A stretch of 50,669 nt of DNA from an uncultured Acidimicrobiales bacterium (GTDB taxonomy: Bacteria > Actinomycetota > Acidimicrobiia > Acidimicrobiales > SHLQ01), in NCBI GenBank assembly GCA_938041035.1, contig CALHYX010000033.1:1-50669 (forward strand). Reading direction: 5' to 3'. How positions within the stretch are numbered: position 1 is the stretch's first letter; every line of letters begins with the position of its first letter. This document shows, in pieces, positions 1 to 8,393 of the stretch. Both the position numbers and the translations under genes were made by a program. The notes under the pieces were generated by a model. That model did no database searches, had not been told where the DNA came from, and was given only the letters and a program-made list of their open reading frames with translations.

Positions 1-1743
1 TCAGTGATCGCGCGGTGAGGTGACCTGACCGGCGAGGTGGCCGGTGGGGACGCCGCCGACCACGGCGGGCACGCCGTTGACGATGGTAGCTTCGACCCCT
101 TCGGGCCACGCCTTGAAGCGGCCGGCGCCGCCGGGGAGGTCGCGCACGAACTCCTTGCGGCCGGCGTCGATGCGGTCGGGGTCGAACAGGAAGGCGTCGC
201 CGCACTGGCCGGGCACGAGGGTCCCCCGATTGTTGAGCCCGACGATGCTTGCGGGCACCTGGGTGATCTGGCGGATGCCGGCTTCGAGACTCCAGACGCC
301 GCGATCGAGCACCCAGTTGCGCAGAAACCACGAACTCCAGTCCGCGGCGTCGTCGCGCGCGAGGTGGGCGCCGCCATCGGAGGTGCCGATGATCATTCGG
401 TCGTCGAGTTGGGCCTCGGCGACCGCGCCGGCCCACTCCGCGGTCTCCCAGTTCCAGCGGAATCCGGTCTCGAAATCCTCGCTCAACGCCAGGTCGAGCA
501 TCACGTCGGCCGGCGCATCGCCGGTCTCGGTGGCGAGGTCGGCGAGCGAGCGACCGAGCAGATGGCGGTTGGCGTCGTCGCGCACGTGCTGCACGTAGAC
601 GGTTTCCCACAGCGGGGGAGGGGTGGTGGTGCCGAGCGCGGGATCGCGGTTGTAGTTCTCGACCGCATGGCGAAGCTCGTCGCGCCGCTCCGGATTGGCG
701 AGCGCGGCCGCCCGGTCGGCGTGGTTGAGCGCCAGCATCTCGACCCAGGATGGAACCGACAGGTAGAGCTGGTTCTCGGGGCCGATCGTGAGGGGTCGGT
801 CGGGGGGTCGGGCGATCAAGATGTTGTAGATCGGGGTGCCGTTGGTGCCGGCCCGATCGAGAAACGCCTGGGCCCGCTCCCAGGTCGCGGTCGGCGCATC
901 GGTCTTGTTGCGGCCGCCGAGCCCCTGGATGATGACGGGCAACCCGGAGCGGTCGGCCAACTCGATGCAGTACGCCTCGTCGACATCGTCGATGCCGCCC
1001 ACCGCGCTGGCCGGCAGATAGGTGATCGAACCACCGTCGAAGCCGCCGGCCGCTTCGCCTAAGGCGAGAAGCTCGTCGCGGCTGGAGAACCGCGACGGCA
1101 CCGGTTGACCGGCCCCGTCGAGATGGGTGGGAGCGTGCGACGAGGACAACCCCGCAGCGCCGCCCGCCATGGCGTCGCGCACCACCTGCTGCATCTCGGC
1201 GATCTCGTCGGCGGTGGCTTCGCGTTCGGATCCCGCCGGGCCCATCACCCAGCGCCGTACGTTCGAGTGACCGATGTAGCAGGCGAGGTTCAGGCCGAGC
1301 TTGCCGGAACGGGCGCCCAGGTACTCGGGCATCGTTTCGAAATCGAACTCGACGGCGTCCATCGCCGTCGGTTCCATCTGCTCGACCTTGGCGAACAACT
1401 CGCGCAGGAACTGACGGTCGGCGGGCCGGGTCGGAGCCACGGAGAACCCGCAATTCCCGGCCAGCACGGTCGTGACACCGTGATAGATCGACATCGACGC
1501 GAGCGGGTCGAAGGTGAGCTGCGGGTCGTAGTGGGTGTGCACGTCGACGACCCCGGGGGCGACGATCAGCCCGTCCGCATCGATGACCTCGGCGTCTCGC
1601 CTCGTCGCCCGGTCGGCGCGGCCCACCGAGGCGACCCGCCCGGCTTCGATGACGACGTCGGCCCGGCGGCGGGGGAGCCCGGTGCCGTCGACGACCGTGC
1701 CCCCGGCGATGATCAGATCCCCGGTCGGGCTGGCGGTGCTCAC
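1..1743 (-). CDS. D-aminoacylase-type amidohydrolase (N-acyl-D-amino-acid deacylase family)
   Basis: A 580-residue metal-dependent hydrolase of the amidohydrolase superfamily, D-aminoacylase branch. Seen: an N-terminal beta-strand region (LIIAGGTVVDGTG), the metal-binding HxH in VVDVHTHYDPQ (His69, His71), GNCGFSVAP, and near the C-terminus GTSDGGAHL, where this family keeps its catalytic Asp. The GTG start at 1743 is chosen because it overlaps the stop of the upstream dioxygenase gene as GTGA; the reading frame extends 43 codons further, but that part lies inside the neighbour and does not look like this family. It is the last gene of a seven-gene operon. Family members hydrolyse N-acyl-amino acids, hydantoins or related cyclic amides; the substrate here cannot be read from sequence. 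Confidence 0.85.
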   Translation of the reverse strand: MSTASPTGDLIIAGGTVVDGTGLPRRRADVVIEAGRVASVGRADRATRRDAEVIDADGLIVAPGVVDVHTHYDPQLTFDPLASMSIYHGVTTVLAGNCGFSVAPTRPADRQFLRELFAKVEQMEPTAMDAVEFDFETMPEYLGARSGKLGLNLACYIGHSNVRRWVMGPAGSEREATADEIAEMQQVVRDAMAGGAAGLSSSHAPTHLDGAGQPVPSRFSSRDELLALGEAAGGFDGGSITYLPASAVGGIDDVDEAYCIELADRSGLPVIIQGLGGRNKTDAPTATWERAQAFLDRAGTNGTPIYNILIARPPDRPLTIGPENQLYLSVPSWVEMLALNHADRAAALANPERRDELRHAVENYNRDPALGTTTPPPLWETVYVQHVRDDANRHLLGRSLADLATETGDAPADVMLDLALSEDFETGFRWNWETAEWAGAVAEAQLDDRMIIGTSDGGAHLARDDAADWSSWFLRNWVLDRGVWSLEAGIRQITQVPASIVGLNNRGTLVPGQCGDAFLFDPDRIDAGRKEFVRDLPGGAGRFKAWPEGVEATIVNGVPAVVGGVPTGHLAGQVTSPRDH

Positions 1744-2561
1744 TTCGGGCGATCGCCGCTGATGGTGAACCGGTGCATGATGCGCCGGCTGTCGTAGTCG
1801 GGGACCGCGTAGTGCTGGAGGCAGCGGTTGTCCCACAACGCCAACGTTCCTGGCTGCCAGTGGAAGCGGCACTGGAACAGTGGTGACTGGATGTGCTCCA
1901 ACAACAGCTTCAGGGTCGTTCGGCTCTCGGCATCGCTCAGCTGATCGATGCGAGTGGTGAAGTTGCCGTTGACGAACAGGGCCTTGCGGCCGGTGCGCGG
2001 GTGGGTGCGCACGACCGGGTGATGCTCGGGCGGATACAGCCGGCGCATCTCGCCGAGGTCGGCATCGCTGTTGCCCCGAGCGACGGCGACCTCGAGCATC
2101 TTGGACAGATCGTGGGTCGCGGTGAGCCCATCGAGGAACCCCTGCATGGGTTCGCTCAGCGCATCGTAGGCCTCGTACATGTTCGCCCAGCAGGTGTCGC
2201 CCCCCACGGGCGGCAACAGCACCGACTGCAACATCGTGTAGCTGGGCGGTTCACCGCGGAACGTGTTGTCGCTATGCCAGGCGTCGGCCCCCTCGCCGAG
2301 CGGCGACTGCTGGTCGAGCACGGTCATCTCGGGCACGTCGGGGTGCTTGGGGCCGAACGGCGCGACGTCGATGTCGCCGAGCAGTAGCGCGAGTCGCATC
2401 TGCTCGGCCGGTTCGAGCGCCTGGCCGGGAAAGAACACCACCAGGTTGTCGAGCACCAGCTGTTCGAACTCGGCGACGTTGGTTTCGTCGATATCGCGCA
2501 GCTCGATGCCGGTGACGACCGCGCCGGTGGCGGTGGTGAGCGGTTCGACCGTGAGGGTCAT
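1740..2561 (-). CDS. TauD/TfdA-family Fe(II)/2-oxoglutarate dioxygenase
   Basis: A 273-residue non-haem iron dioxygenase, the usual length for the family. The facial triad is visible: His96 and Asp98 in AWHSDNTF and His250 in CLQHYAVPDY, with arginines shortly after (RRIMHR) suited to binding 2-oxoglutarate. Family members couple oxidative decarboxylation of 2-oxoglutarate to hydroxylation of sulfonates, phenoxyacids or other small acids, often releasing a leaving group. The gene overlaps both neighbours by four bases (ATGA upstream, GTGA downstream), so it is probably translated by coupling within the operon. Taurine itself is not implied: no sulfonate transport or sulfoacetaldehyde genes are near. 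Confidence 0.87.
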   Translation of the reverse strand: MTLTVEPLTTATGAVVTGIELRDIDETNVAEFEQLVLDNLVVFFPGQALEPAEQMRLALLLGDIDVAPFGPKHPDVPEMTVLDQQSPLGEGADAWHSDNTFRGEPPSYTMLQSVLLPPVGGDTCWANMYEAYDALSEPMQGFLDGLTATHDLSKMLEVAVARGNSDADLGEMRRLYPPEHHPVVRTHPRTGRKALFVNGNFTTRIDQLSDAESRTTLKLLLEHIQSPLFQCRFHWQPGTLALWDNRCLQHYAVPDYDSRRIMHRFTISGDRPK

Positions 2562-3055
2562 GGGTTGATCCCAATCGTCGGGAGGTAGGTGGTGAGATAA
2601 TCGGCGATCTCGCCGCCGAGTTCGTCCGGAAGCGTTTCGGCGACGTGGCCCGCTCCCGCCCGGGTGAGCATCGGGGCCAACCGGTGGCGGAGCTGATCGA
2701 GCACCCAGGGCACGACCGGCCCATGGGCGGCGACATCGAAGCCGACCAGGGTGTTGGTGCCCGCCGCCTTGTCGACGTAGTGGTAATGCGGGTCGTCGTC
2801 GAAGGCGTCGAAGCGCAGGTACTCGTGGTCGTCGGCGATGCTGTCGATGTGGATCGAGAGGCCCTCGTCGGTGAACCCTCCTTCCGGGGAGTGCTCCTCG
2901 ATTTCGGCGAGGTCGTCGCCCTCGTACGCCGCGGCCAACGCTTCGGGGTCGACCACCCGGTACTCCACGCCGATGCGCAGCGGGGCCATGTCGACGTAGA
3001 CGGTGTGCTCGGGGTCCGGCGGAACCGGCTGCACGTTGTAGGTCTGTCCGAGCAT
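2558..3055 (-). CDS. conserved hypothetical protein of the amidohydrolase operon
   Basis: A 165-residue soluble acidic protein that I do not recognise. It starts MLGQTYNVQPVPPDPEH and contains a His-rich stretch (DPHYHYVDKAAGTN) and a C-terminal helical part. There is no signal peptide or membrane segment. A good ribosome-binding site (GGAGAA, four bases before the ATG) precedes it, ten bases after the stop of the upstream gene, and its stop overlaps the TauD-like start by ATGA. Position between an amidohydrolase and a dioxygenase suggests a role in the same catabolic pathway; nothing more can be said. Confidence 0.75.
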   Translation of the reverse strand: MLGQTYNVQPVPPDPEHTVYVDMAPLRIGVEYRVVDPEALAAAYEGDDLAEIEEHSPEGGFTDEGLSIHIDSIADDHEYLRFDAFDDDPHYHYVDKAAGTNTLVGFDVAAHGPVVPWVLDQLRHRLAPMLTRAGAGHVAETLPDELGGEIADYLTTYLPTIGINP

Positions 3056-3065
3056 GGGCTTCTCC

Positions 3066-3953
3066 TCAGGCTGGGTTCGGGGTCGAGGTGGGTGAATCGA
3101 GGCGGGTGAACACGGAGCGGGCGTTGTCGGTGGTGATCCGGCGGATCAGGTCGGGGTCGAGATCGGAGCGGGCGAATTGGCGCGCGGCCTGGGCGTGGCC
3201 CGTGGTCGGAAAACCCGACCCGTACAGCACCCTGGACGCGCCGTCGCTCTCGGCATAGCTCAGCAGCTCGGCCGGCCAGTGCGCCAGTGGCCACGACGCG
3301 GTGCCGATGAACACGTTGTCGAACTCGCGGGCCACCGCGATGGTGTCGGCGGTCCACGGCGCTCCCGTGTGCGACAACACGAAGTTCACGTTCGGGTGCT
3401 CGGTGGCCGGCCGGCGGATGCCCTCCGGCCGACCGCACTCGTGGGGGAAGTCTCCGCCCGACGCACCGGCCTGCATCACGAACGGAAGCCCCTCGGCGGC
3501 ACTGAGCTGGTAGTACGGCGCGAAGTCCGGGTGATCGAACGGGCGATCCCAACTGTGGGTGTGGTTGTGCAGACCGACACACCACGGTTCGGCCGCCATG
3601 GCGGCCGCGTGGTCGACGTCGGCCTGACCGCGGGTGGGGTCGACGCTCCAGAGGCCCTTGAACCGGCCCGGGTAGTTCTCGGCCAGGGCCCGGATCTCGT
3701 GATCGCGGGCGGCGACGTGTTCGAAACTGTCGACCTCGACGGCATCGCGATGGTCCGACGCCACCAGAATCACGGTGCCGAAGCCGGCGGCGTCCATGCG
3801 TTCGACCATGGTGGCGGGCTCGCAGAACTCGTCGCCGGCGCGCTCGATCTTCAGGCCCAACCCCTGGTTGGAGATCGCCTGGTGCCACGCGGCCAGCCGG
3901 TCGCGGGTGAACGCGTTGCACCAGTAGTCGATGGCACCGTCGAGCACCGTCAT
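3066..3953 (-). CDS. amidohydrolase-2 family TIM-barrel protein with degenerate metal site
   Basis: A 295-residue protein with the overall pattern of the ACMSD/amidohydrolase-2 family: an Asp near the N-terminus (AIDYWCNAF), a central His (GLHNHTHSW), LSHTG and a C-terminal GSGFP motif followed by a helix of LIRRITTDNARSVF type. Two features normally needed for metal chemistry are changed: the N-terminal HxH is absent, and the catalytic Asp of the usual GSDYP/GSDFP motif is Gly. The bases at that codon read clearly as GGT. It may use a different metal site, act as a decarboxylase or lyase, or be non-catalytic. It overlaps the preceding ligase gene by ATGA, so it is an integral operon member. 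Confidence 0.78.
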   Translation of the reverse strand: MTVLDGAIDYWCNAFTRDRLAAWHQAISNQGLGLKIERAGDEFCEPATMVERMDAAGFGTVILVASDHRDAVEVDSFEHVAARDHEIRALAENYPGRFKGLWSVDPTRGQADVDHAAAMAAEPWCVGLHNHTHSWDRPFDHPDFAPYYQLSAAEGLPFVMQAGASGGDFPHECGRPEGIRRPATEHPNVNFVLSHTGAPWTADTIAVAREFDNVFIGTASWPLAHWPAELLSYAESDGASRVLYGSGFPTTGHAQAARQFARSDLDPDLIRRITTDNARSVFTRLDSPTSTPNPA

Positions 3954-5329
3954 CGGTCGTCCCGAAAGCGCACGAGTTTGGCCGCAGTGCCGAACCCGGT
4001 GAGCGGATCGAGAGCGCCGGGCGCGACCACCTCGGCACCGATCTTCACGCCGACGACGTCGTGCAGCGCCTTGGCCACCGCGTCGGCCAGGGCGCCGTGC
4101 TCGGCCGCCGGGGTATCGCTCGCGACCGACACCGTGATCTCGTCGCGGTTACCCGAACGGTGGGCCCGAACGAAGTAGTCGTCGCTCACCCCGGGTACGT
4201 CGGCGACGATCGCGCCGAGCGCTTCGGGCCACACGTTCACGCCTCGGAGCTTCACCATGTTGTCGCCCCGACCGGCGAACGGCGCCATCTTGCGCAACCA
4301 ACTGCCACACGCGCATCGCTCGCGCGGGTACCGGGTCGAGAGGTCCATGATGTTGTAGCGAAACTGAGGGCTGCCGGTCTTGTACAGCTCGGTGATGACG
4401 ATGGCCCCCTGCTCACCGTCGGGCAGCGGTTCGCCGGTGTCGACATCGACGATCTCGACGACGAACGCGTCCTCGAAGATGTGCAGACCGGTCTTCTCGG
4501 CGCACTCCACCGCCACCCACTGCACCTCGTGGAACCCGTAGCTCTGGAGCACCGGAAGGCCGAACGTCGATTCCAGCCGCTCGGTATCGCCGATGTTGGG
4601 CAGCGCCGTCAGGGCCAGATCGGTCTTGGGGTCGAGCCCCATCTCCTTCGCCGTATCGGCGAGGTGCAGGAGGTAGTCGCCCGTGGTCAGGATGGCCTTG
4701 GCGCCGTACTCGATCGCCAGTTCGATCTGCTTCCGGCTCGGGGTCACGTTGCCGGTGCCCGTACTGAGCACGACGCAGTTCAACCATTTGTGCAGTGCCT
4801 CGTCCATGATGTGGGCGCCGTTGTGGGTCGAGTAGGCCCATGCGTTGATCACGACGTCGCCGGGTCGGATGCCCTGGAGGTACAGCGCCCGGGCGGTGAG
4901 CAGCGCCCCCACCTCGCGATCCCACGCCGTGTAGAGCGTGGGCCGCGAGCGCCCGGTCGTGCCGCCCGAGGTGAACAGCCGCAGCGGTTCGGTGGCGGCG
5001 TCGGCGACGCTCGCGCCCTGGTAGTCGCCGAACGGCGGGTTGGCCTCGATGCTCGCCCGGATGTCGTCGACGGTGTACATCGGTGCCGCCGCCAGGTCGG
5101 TGAGGGACCCGATCGATGCGGGGTCGAACCCGGCGTCGGCCCAGCGGCGGGCGAAGAACGGCACCCGGGCGGCCTCGGTGGCGCGGGCCTGTAGCCGGGC
5201 GAGCTGCTTGGCTTCGATCGTCGCGACGTCGTCGAGCCACGCGTTGTCGAAGTATTCGGGCGCCGGCGGAAACCGGCGCTCGAGATCGTCGAAGTCGACG
5301 GCGTGGCGCACCCGGCGCAGCTCGGTCAC
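3950..5329 (-). CDS. phenylacetate-CoA ligase-like (PaaK family) AMP-forming ligase
   Basis: A 459-residue class I adenylate-forming enzyme of the PaaK branch, close to the family length of about 430-460. Seen: the phosphate-binding loop TSGGTTGRSRP, the PaaK-type motif SYGFHEVQWVAVE, a cysteine pair in RCACGSW, and the hinge region GRGDNMVKLRGVNVWPEA before the small C-terminal domain. It should activate a carboxylic acid, probably aromatic, to its CoA thioester using ATP. It lies seven bases after the upstream amidohydrolase and overlaps the downstream one, so this operon appears to combine hydrolysis or decarboxylation with CoA activation. The substrate is unknown. Confidence 0.85.
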   Translation of the reverse strand: MTELRRVRHAVDFDDLERRFPPAPEYFDNAWLDDVATIEAKQLARLQARATEAARVPFFARRWADAGFDPASIGSLTDLAAAPMYTVDDIRASIEANPPFGDYQGASVADAATEPLRLFTSGGTTGRSRPTLYTAWDREVGALLTARALYLQGIRPGDVVINAWAYSTHNGAHIMDEALHKWLNCVVLSTGTGNVTPSRKQIELAIEYGAKAILTTGDYLLHLADTAKEMGLDPKTDLALTALPNIGDTERLESTFGLPVLQSYGFHEVQWVAVECAEKTGLHIFEDAFVVEIVDVDTGEPLPDGEQGAIVITELYKTGSPQFRYNIMDLSTRYPRERCACGSWLRKMAPFAGRGDNMVKLRGVNVWPEALGAIVADVPGVSDDYFVRAHRSGNRDEITVSVASDTPAAEHGALADAVAKALHDVVGVKIGAEVVAPGALDPLTGFGTAAKLVRFRDDR

Positions 5330-5336
5330 CGGGGAG

Positions 5337-6524
5337 CTACGCGTTCGCGGTGAGCGGGATGTCGGTGGCCTCGTGGAACTCCTCGGGCAGGTAGCCGTCG
5401 GGGAACCGGTAGAAGTCGACCGAGTTGTCCCACAGGATCTTGGCCTTGCTCTCCATGGTGATCTGGTCCGGGAGCAGGTTCATGAACTCATTGGTCGTGT
5501 GCGGGTACTTGGAGTCCGGATGGGGGAAGTCGCTCTCCCACAGGATGCGATCGTCGCCCATCCAGCGGATGACGTCGGCGACGAACGGATCCTCGCACTC
5601 GGTGGTGATCCAGCAGTTGCGCTTGAAGTACTCGGTGGCCGTCATGGTGAGGTCCGGGCACTCGTTGGCACCCGCCATCTCCAGGTGCTCGTCTATGCGA
5701 TGCAGCCACGACGGCAACCAGCCGCACCCCGCCTCCATATAGGCGCAGCGCAGTCGGGGGAACCGTTCGAACACGCCCTGGGTGATCATCGAGAGGCAGG
5801 CGTTCATCGCCTCGTGGGTGTGCACCGCGGTGTGCCACTCGGTGAACGTGTGGAAGCGGTCGGCCCCCTCGGTCTGCCCTCGCAACCCCATGAACTCGTG
5901 GGTGGCGAACGCGCAGTCGAGATCCTGGATCAGCTCATACACCGGGTCGTAGTACCGGTCGCCCAGGTTGCGATGGTTGAAGTAGTTCGGCCGCGACCAG
6001 AACGCTCGAATCCCCAACTCGTCGTAGGCGAACTGGATCTCCTCGACGGCCCGGCTCACATCGTTGAGCGGGATCGGCGAGCTGGTGATGACCCGCCCGC
6101 CCGACGTCTCGCGCATCTCGGCGCCCCAGCGGTTGTAGGCGCGCACCATGGCGGCCTGGAGTTCGGGGTCGATACCGTCGACCCACAGGTCGTATTCGGG
6201 CCCGTAGATCACCGCGACGTCGATGCCGTCGACGGCGTACGCCGCGGCGACCCGGTCGCCCGTGAAGCCCTCCATCACGATGTCGCCGTACTGGGCGACC
6301 ATGTCCTCGGCCGTCCACCCGATGGCCTTTTGGAACTGGCCGTACAGACTCGTGTCGTGCTGGGACCACCGGCCGTCGACGACGACCGGGTTGTAGGTGT
6401 CGAGGCCCGCCGGGCTGCGCCGGGTTATTCGGTCGCGGAACTTCGGCTCGAGGTAGTTCGGCCACAGGTCGGCCGGGTAGATCACGTGGGAGTCGGCATC
6501 GAAGACTTTGTATCCGTTTCTCAC
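5337..6524 (-). CDS. amidohydrolase-2 family protein (ACMSD-like)
   Basis: A 395-residue TIM-barrel hydrolase or decarboxylase. The metal motif DADSHV near the N-terminus (residues 9-14) and the catalytic-Asp motif WESDFPHPDSKYPHT are both intact, in contrast to the second amidohydrolase-2 protein of the operon. Family members decarboxylate or hydrolyse cyclic and aromatic acids. The start is GTG at 6524: it overlaps the cupin stop (GTGA), is preceded by GAGGAG at suitable spacing, and gives the expected first strand (GYKVFDADSHV). Confidence 0.86.
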   Translation of the reverse strand: MRNGYKVFDADSHVIYPADLWPNYLEPKFRDRITRRSPAGLDTYNPVVVDGRWSQHDTSLYGQFQKAIGWTAEDMVAQYGDIVMEGFTGDRVAAAYAVDGIDVAVIYGPEYDLWVDGIDPELQAAMVRAYNRWGAEMRETSGGRVITSSPIPLNDVSRAVEEIQFAYDELGIRAFWSRPNYFNHRNLGDRYYDPVYELIQDLDCAFATHEFMGLRGQTEGADRFHTFTEWHTAVHTHEAMNACLSMITQGVFERFPRLRCAYMEAGCGWLPSWLHRIDEHLEMAGANECPDLTMTATEYFKRNCWITTECEDPFVADVIRWMGDDRILWESDFPHPDSKYPHTTNEFMNLLPDQITMESKAKILWDNSVDFYRFPDGYLPEEFHEATDIPLTANA

Positions 6525-6940
6525 TTCTGCTCCTCGGTTGGTTCGGTGATGGCGATGGTCGACGCTTCGGGTCGCACGACGAGGAACCGAATGCCCTCGT
6601 CGCCGGCGACGAAGCCGTACTCGGTACCCGCCGGGATCTCGGTGAGATCGCCCGCCGTCAAGGCGGGTCCGCCGAACACCTGGCAGCCGCCGGCCAGCAC
6701 CACCATGAGCTCGTGGGCGCCGTGGCTGTGCGGCGGAATCTCATAGCCCGCCGGCAGCTCGTTGATCTGGCTGTAGAGGTCGATGGCATCGCACGGGATC
6801 GGTGCTCGGCGGGCGCCGGTTCCCGCCGCCTTCTCCGCCAGTTCGCGCAGCTCGGGCGGCGCGTTCTTCGGGTCTTCCCACGGCAGGTCGGCCAGTTGGT
6901 GGTAGCGCACGGACGGCGCTTCGGCGTCGCTGTTGGCCAT
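6521..6940 (-). CDS. small cupin-domain protein, first gene of the amidohydrolase operon
   Basis: A 139-residue single-cupin protein. The first cupin motif is PPHSHGAHELMVVLAGG, with two His and a Glu able to bind a metal; the second half reads GDLTEIPAGTEYGF. The ATG at 6940 has a strong AGGGGGA ribosome-binding site. It is the first gene after the regulatory region shared with the divergent MarR gene. It could be a dioxygenase, isomerase or ligand-binding protein of the same pathway; a second, different cupin lies behind the MarR gene. Confidence 0.8.
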   Translation of the reverse strand: MANSDAEAPSVRYHQLADLPWEDPKNAPPELRELAEKAAGTGARRAPIPCDAIDLYSQINELPAGYEIPPHSHGAHELMVVLAGGCQVFGGPALTAGDLTEIPAGTEYGFVAGDEGIRFLVVRPEASTIAITEPTEEQK

Positions 6941-6962
6941 CGTTCCCCCTCGACAGATCGCG

Positions 6963-7003
6963 GCGAGAGAAATACTCTCGCGGTAGATAGTCTCACCGTA
7001 GAG
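6963..7003. promoter_or_regulatory. candidate MarR operator region between divergent transcripts
   Basis: The 77 bases between the cupin operon and the MarR gene hold a perfect inverted repeat, GCGAGAG-AAATA-CTCTCGC (6963-6981), followed by two 15-base direct repeats (6974-6988 and 6989-7003) that match at 11 positions and both contain GTAGA. The placement between divergent genes fits an operator through which MarR controls itself and the operon. Assignment to this MarR protein is inference. Confidence 0.5.
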
Positions 7004-7017
7004 TAAGTTGGCGGCGC

Positions 7018-7551
7018 ATGTCTACCGATCCCAGTTCTGTTTCCAATCCTGAGCCCAATCCCGTGTCCGGGCTGCCCATGCCGGCCTACCTGCTCGACCA
7101 CGACGACCCCGAGGCCCTGTTCTCCCGCCTCCAGCGGGTGGTCATCCACCTCGGCTTGTTGCAGAGCGAAGCGGTGACCGACCTCGACATCACCTTCCGC
7201 GACTTCGTCATCCTGGCGACCCTGCGCAAGGAACCCGCACCGCACCGGCTACCGGTGACCCGGATCGCGGAGTACGTGCTGCGGCCCATGGGTTCGATCA
7301 GCCAGGCGCTCGACCGGGTCGAGCAGGCCGGTTGGGTCGAGCGCGCACCCGACCCCGACGATCGGCGCAAGGTCCTGGTGTCGCTCACCGACGACGGTGT
7401 GCGGTTCACCGACGCGGCGCTTGCGAGTTACGGCGACACCCGCAAGCGTGTCTTCAAGCGGTTGACGTCGGCCGAACTGAAGTCCATCGACGCATCGATC
7501 ACGACGCTGCTGGCGGCGCTCGATGCCGACTACGAGGAGCACCATTCATGA
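7018..7551 (+). CDS. MarR-family transcriptional regulator
   Basis: A 177-residue winged-helix regulator. The recognition region reads RIAEYVLRPMGSISQALDRVEQAGWVER, and the wing carries the MarR signature DPDDRRKVLVSLTDDG. MarR proteins bind palindromic operators as dimers and are usually released by a small aromatic or acidic ligand. It is transcribed away from the amidohydrolase operon and overlaps the following cupin gene by ATGA. No clear ribosome-binding site precedes the ATG at 7018. The likely targets are the repeats at 6963-7003. Confidence 0.87.
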   Translation: MSTDPSSVSNPEPNPVSGLPMPAYLLDHDDPEALFSRLQRVVIHLGLLQSEAVTDLDITFRDFVILATLRKEPAPHRLPVTRIAEYVLRPMGSISQALDRVEQAGWVERAPDPDDRRKVLVSLTDDGVRFTDAALASYGDTRKRVFKRLTSAELKSIDASITTLLAALDADYEEHHS

Positions 7552-8081
7552 GCAGCGGTTCCGTACCCCGGATCGAAGGGCTCGAACACACGATTGTTCA
7601 CCCCGGTGGCGACAACGATGTCCCCTGGATCGCCGTGCGCAGCCAGCGCAACGCCGACGGCTCGGAATCGAGCGTGTGGGAACGGTGGGTGGCCTTTTCG
7701 GTCGAACCGTTGTACCTGGCGCTGTATGCCAGGTGGGACCCGGGCATGATCGTGCGCCGCCACGGCCATCACAGCCCGCACACCCTCACCGTGCTCAAGG
7801 GCGAGTTCAGCTGTGGCGACGAGCTCTGTGGTGTCGGTACGCACATCGAGCTGCCGTACGGCGCGGCCTTCGGCCCGTTCGTCGCCGGCCCCGAAGGGGT
7901 CGAGCTCTACGAGGTGATGATGGGCGATCCGCGCTCGTGGAGCGATGAGCCCGAGGTCATGCAGCAGATCCTCGCCGCCCGCGGGGTCGAGCAGTTGCCC
8001 GACCCACCGATCGAACTCCCCGGTGGCCTCGAGGACCTGCGCGCCGTTTTCAGCGCGGGTGCCGACGCGGAGTCCGACTGA
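7548..8081 (+). CDS. cupin-domain protein co-transcribed with MarR
   Basis: A 177-residue protein with a cupin core: RRHGHHSPHTLTVLKGE carries the metal-binding His cluster, and ELPYGAAFGPFVAG plus GVELYEVMMGD form the second half. The start at 7548 overlaps the MarR stop (ATGA). It is larger than, and clearly different from, the cupin at 6521-6940. Co-expression with the regulator suggests a role in the same pathway, perhaps processing or binding the inducing compound. The reaction cannot be deduced. Confidence 0.78.
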   Translation: MSSGSVPRIEGLEHTIVHPGGDNDVPWIAVRSQRNADGSESSVWERWVAFSVEPLYLALYARWDPGMIVRRHGHHSPHTLTVLKGEFSCGDELCGVGTHIELPYGAAFGPFVAGPEGVELYEVMMGDPRSWSDEPEVMQQILAARGVEQLPDPPIELPGGLEDLRAVFSAGADAESD

Positions 8082-8147
8082 GCTGACGGCCTTGCCCTGG
8101 TCTCCGGCCTCCGCCACCGCCGCCCGGCCGTGGGCCACAATGACCTC

Positions 8148-8366
8148 ATGGCCGATCGCGAAATCGAAAAGAACGTTCCCGTCTCGCAGTTTGTCGACAC
8201 GCTTCGCCGCCTTGCGGACGCGCTGGAGGCGGGTGAGAGCTTTCGCATTCAGGTGCAGAACAAGCGCTTCACCGTTCCGCCCGACGCGGAGATCGTGATC
8301 GAACACGAGGTGGAGGATGGGAACGAAGAGCTGGCGCTCGAACTGCAATGGACCACGCAGGACTGA
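8148..8366 (+). CDS. amphi-Trp domain protein
   Basis: A 72-residue acidic protein that matches the small amphi-Trp domain family: an N-terminal helix (VSQFVDTLRRLADALEAG), then strands FRIQVQNKRFTVPP, a negatively charged strand, and the closing ELALELQWT with the diagnostic Trp. The function of this family is not established. The ATG at 8148 is chosen over an in-frame GTG at 8130 because it begins the conserved domain and lies six bases after a CACAAT box that could be a leaderless -10 element. Confidence 0.78.
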   Translation: MADREIEKNVPVSQFVDTLRRLADALEAGESFRIQVQNKRFTVPPDAEIVIEHEVEDGNEELALELQWTTQD

Positions 8367-8393
8367 GCGACGGGCGGCGGTAGTCGGGGCTCG

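Noticed and set aside
1..1872. Longer form of the first amidohydrolase starting at 1872
   Set aside because: The extra 43 residues lie within the coding region of the dioxygenase gene and have arginine/histidine-rich, non-family composition; GTG 1743 gives a clean GTGA overlap.
1740..2561. Taurine dioxygenase (tauD) as a specific name
   Set aside because: Only the family can be supported; no taurine transport or sulfur-starvation context is present.
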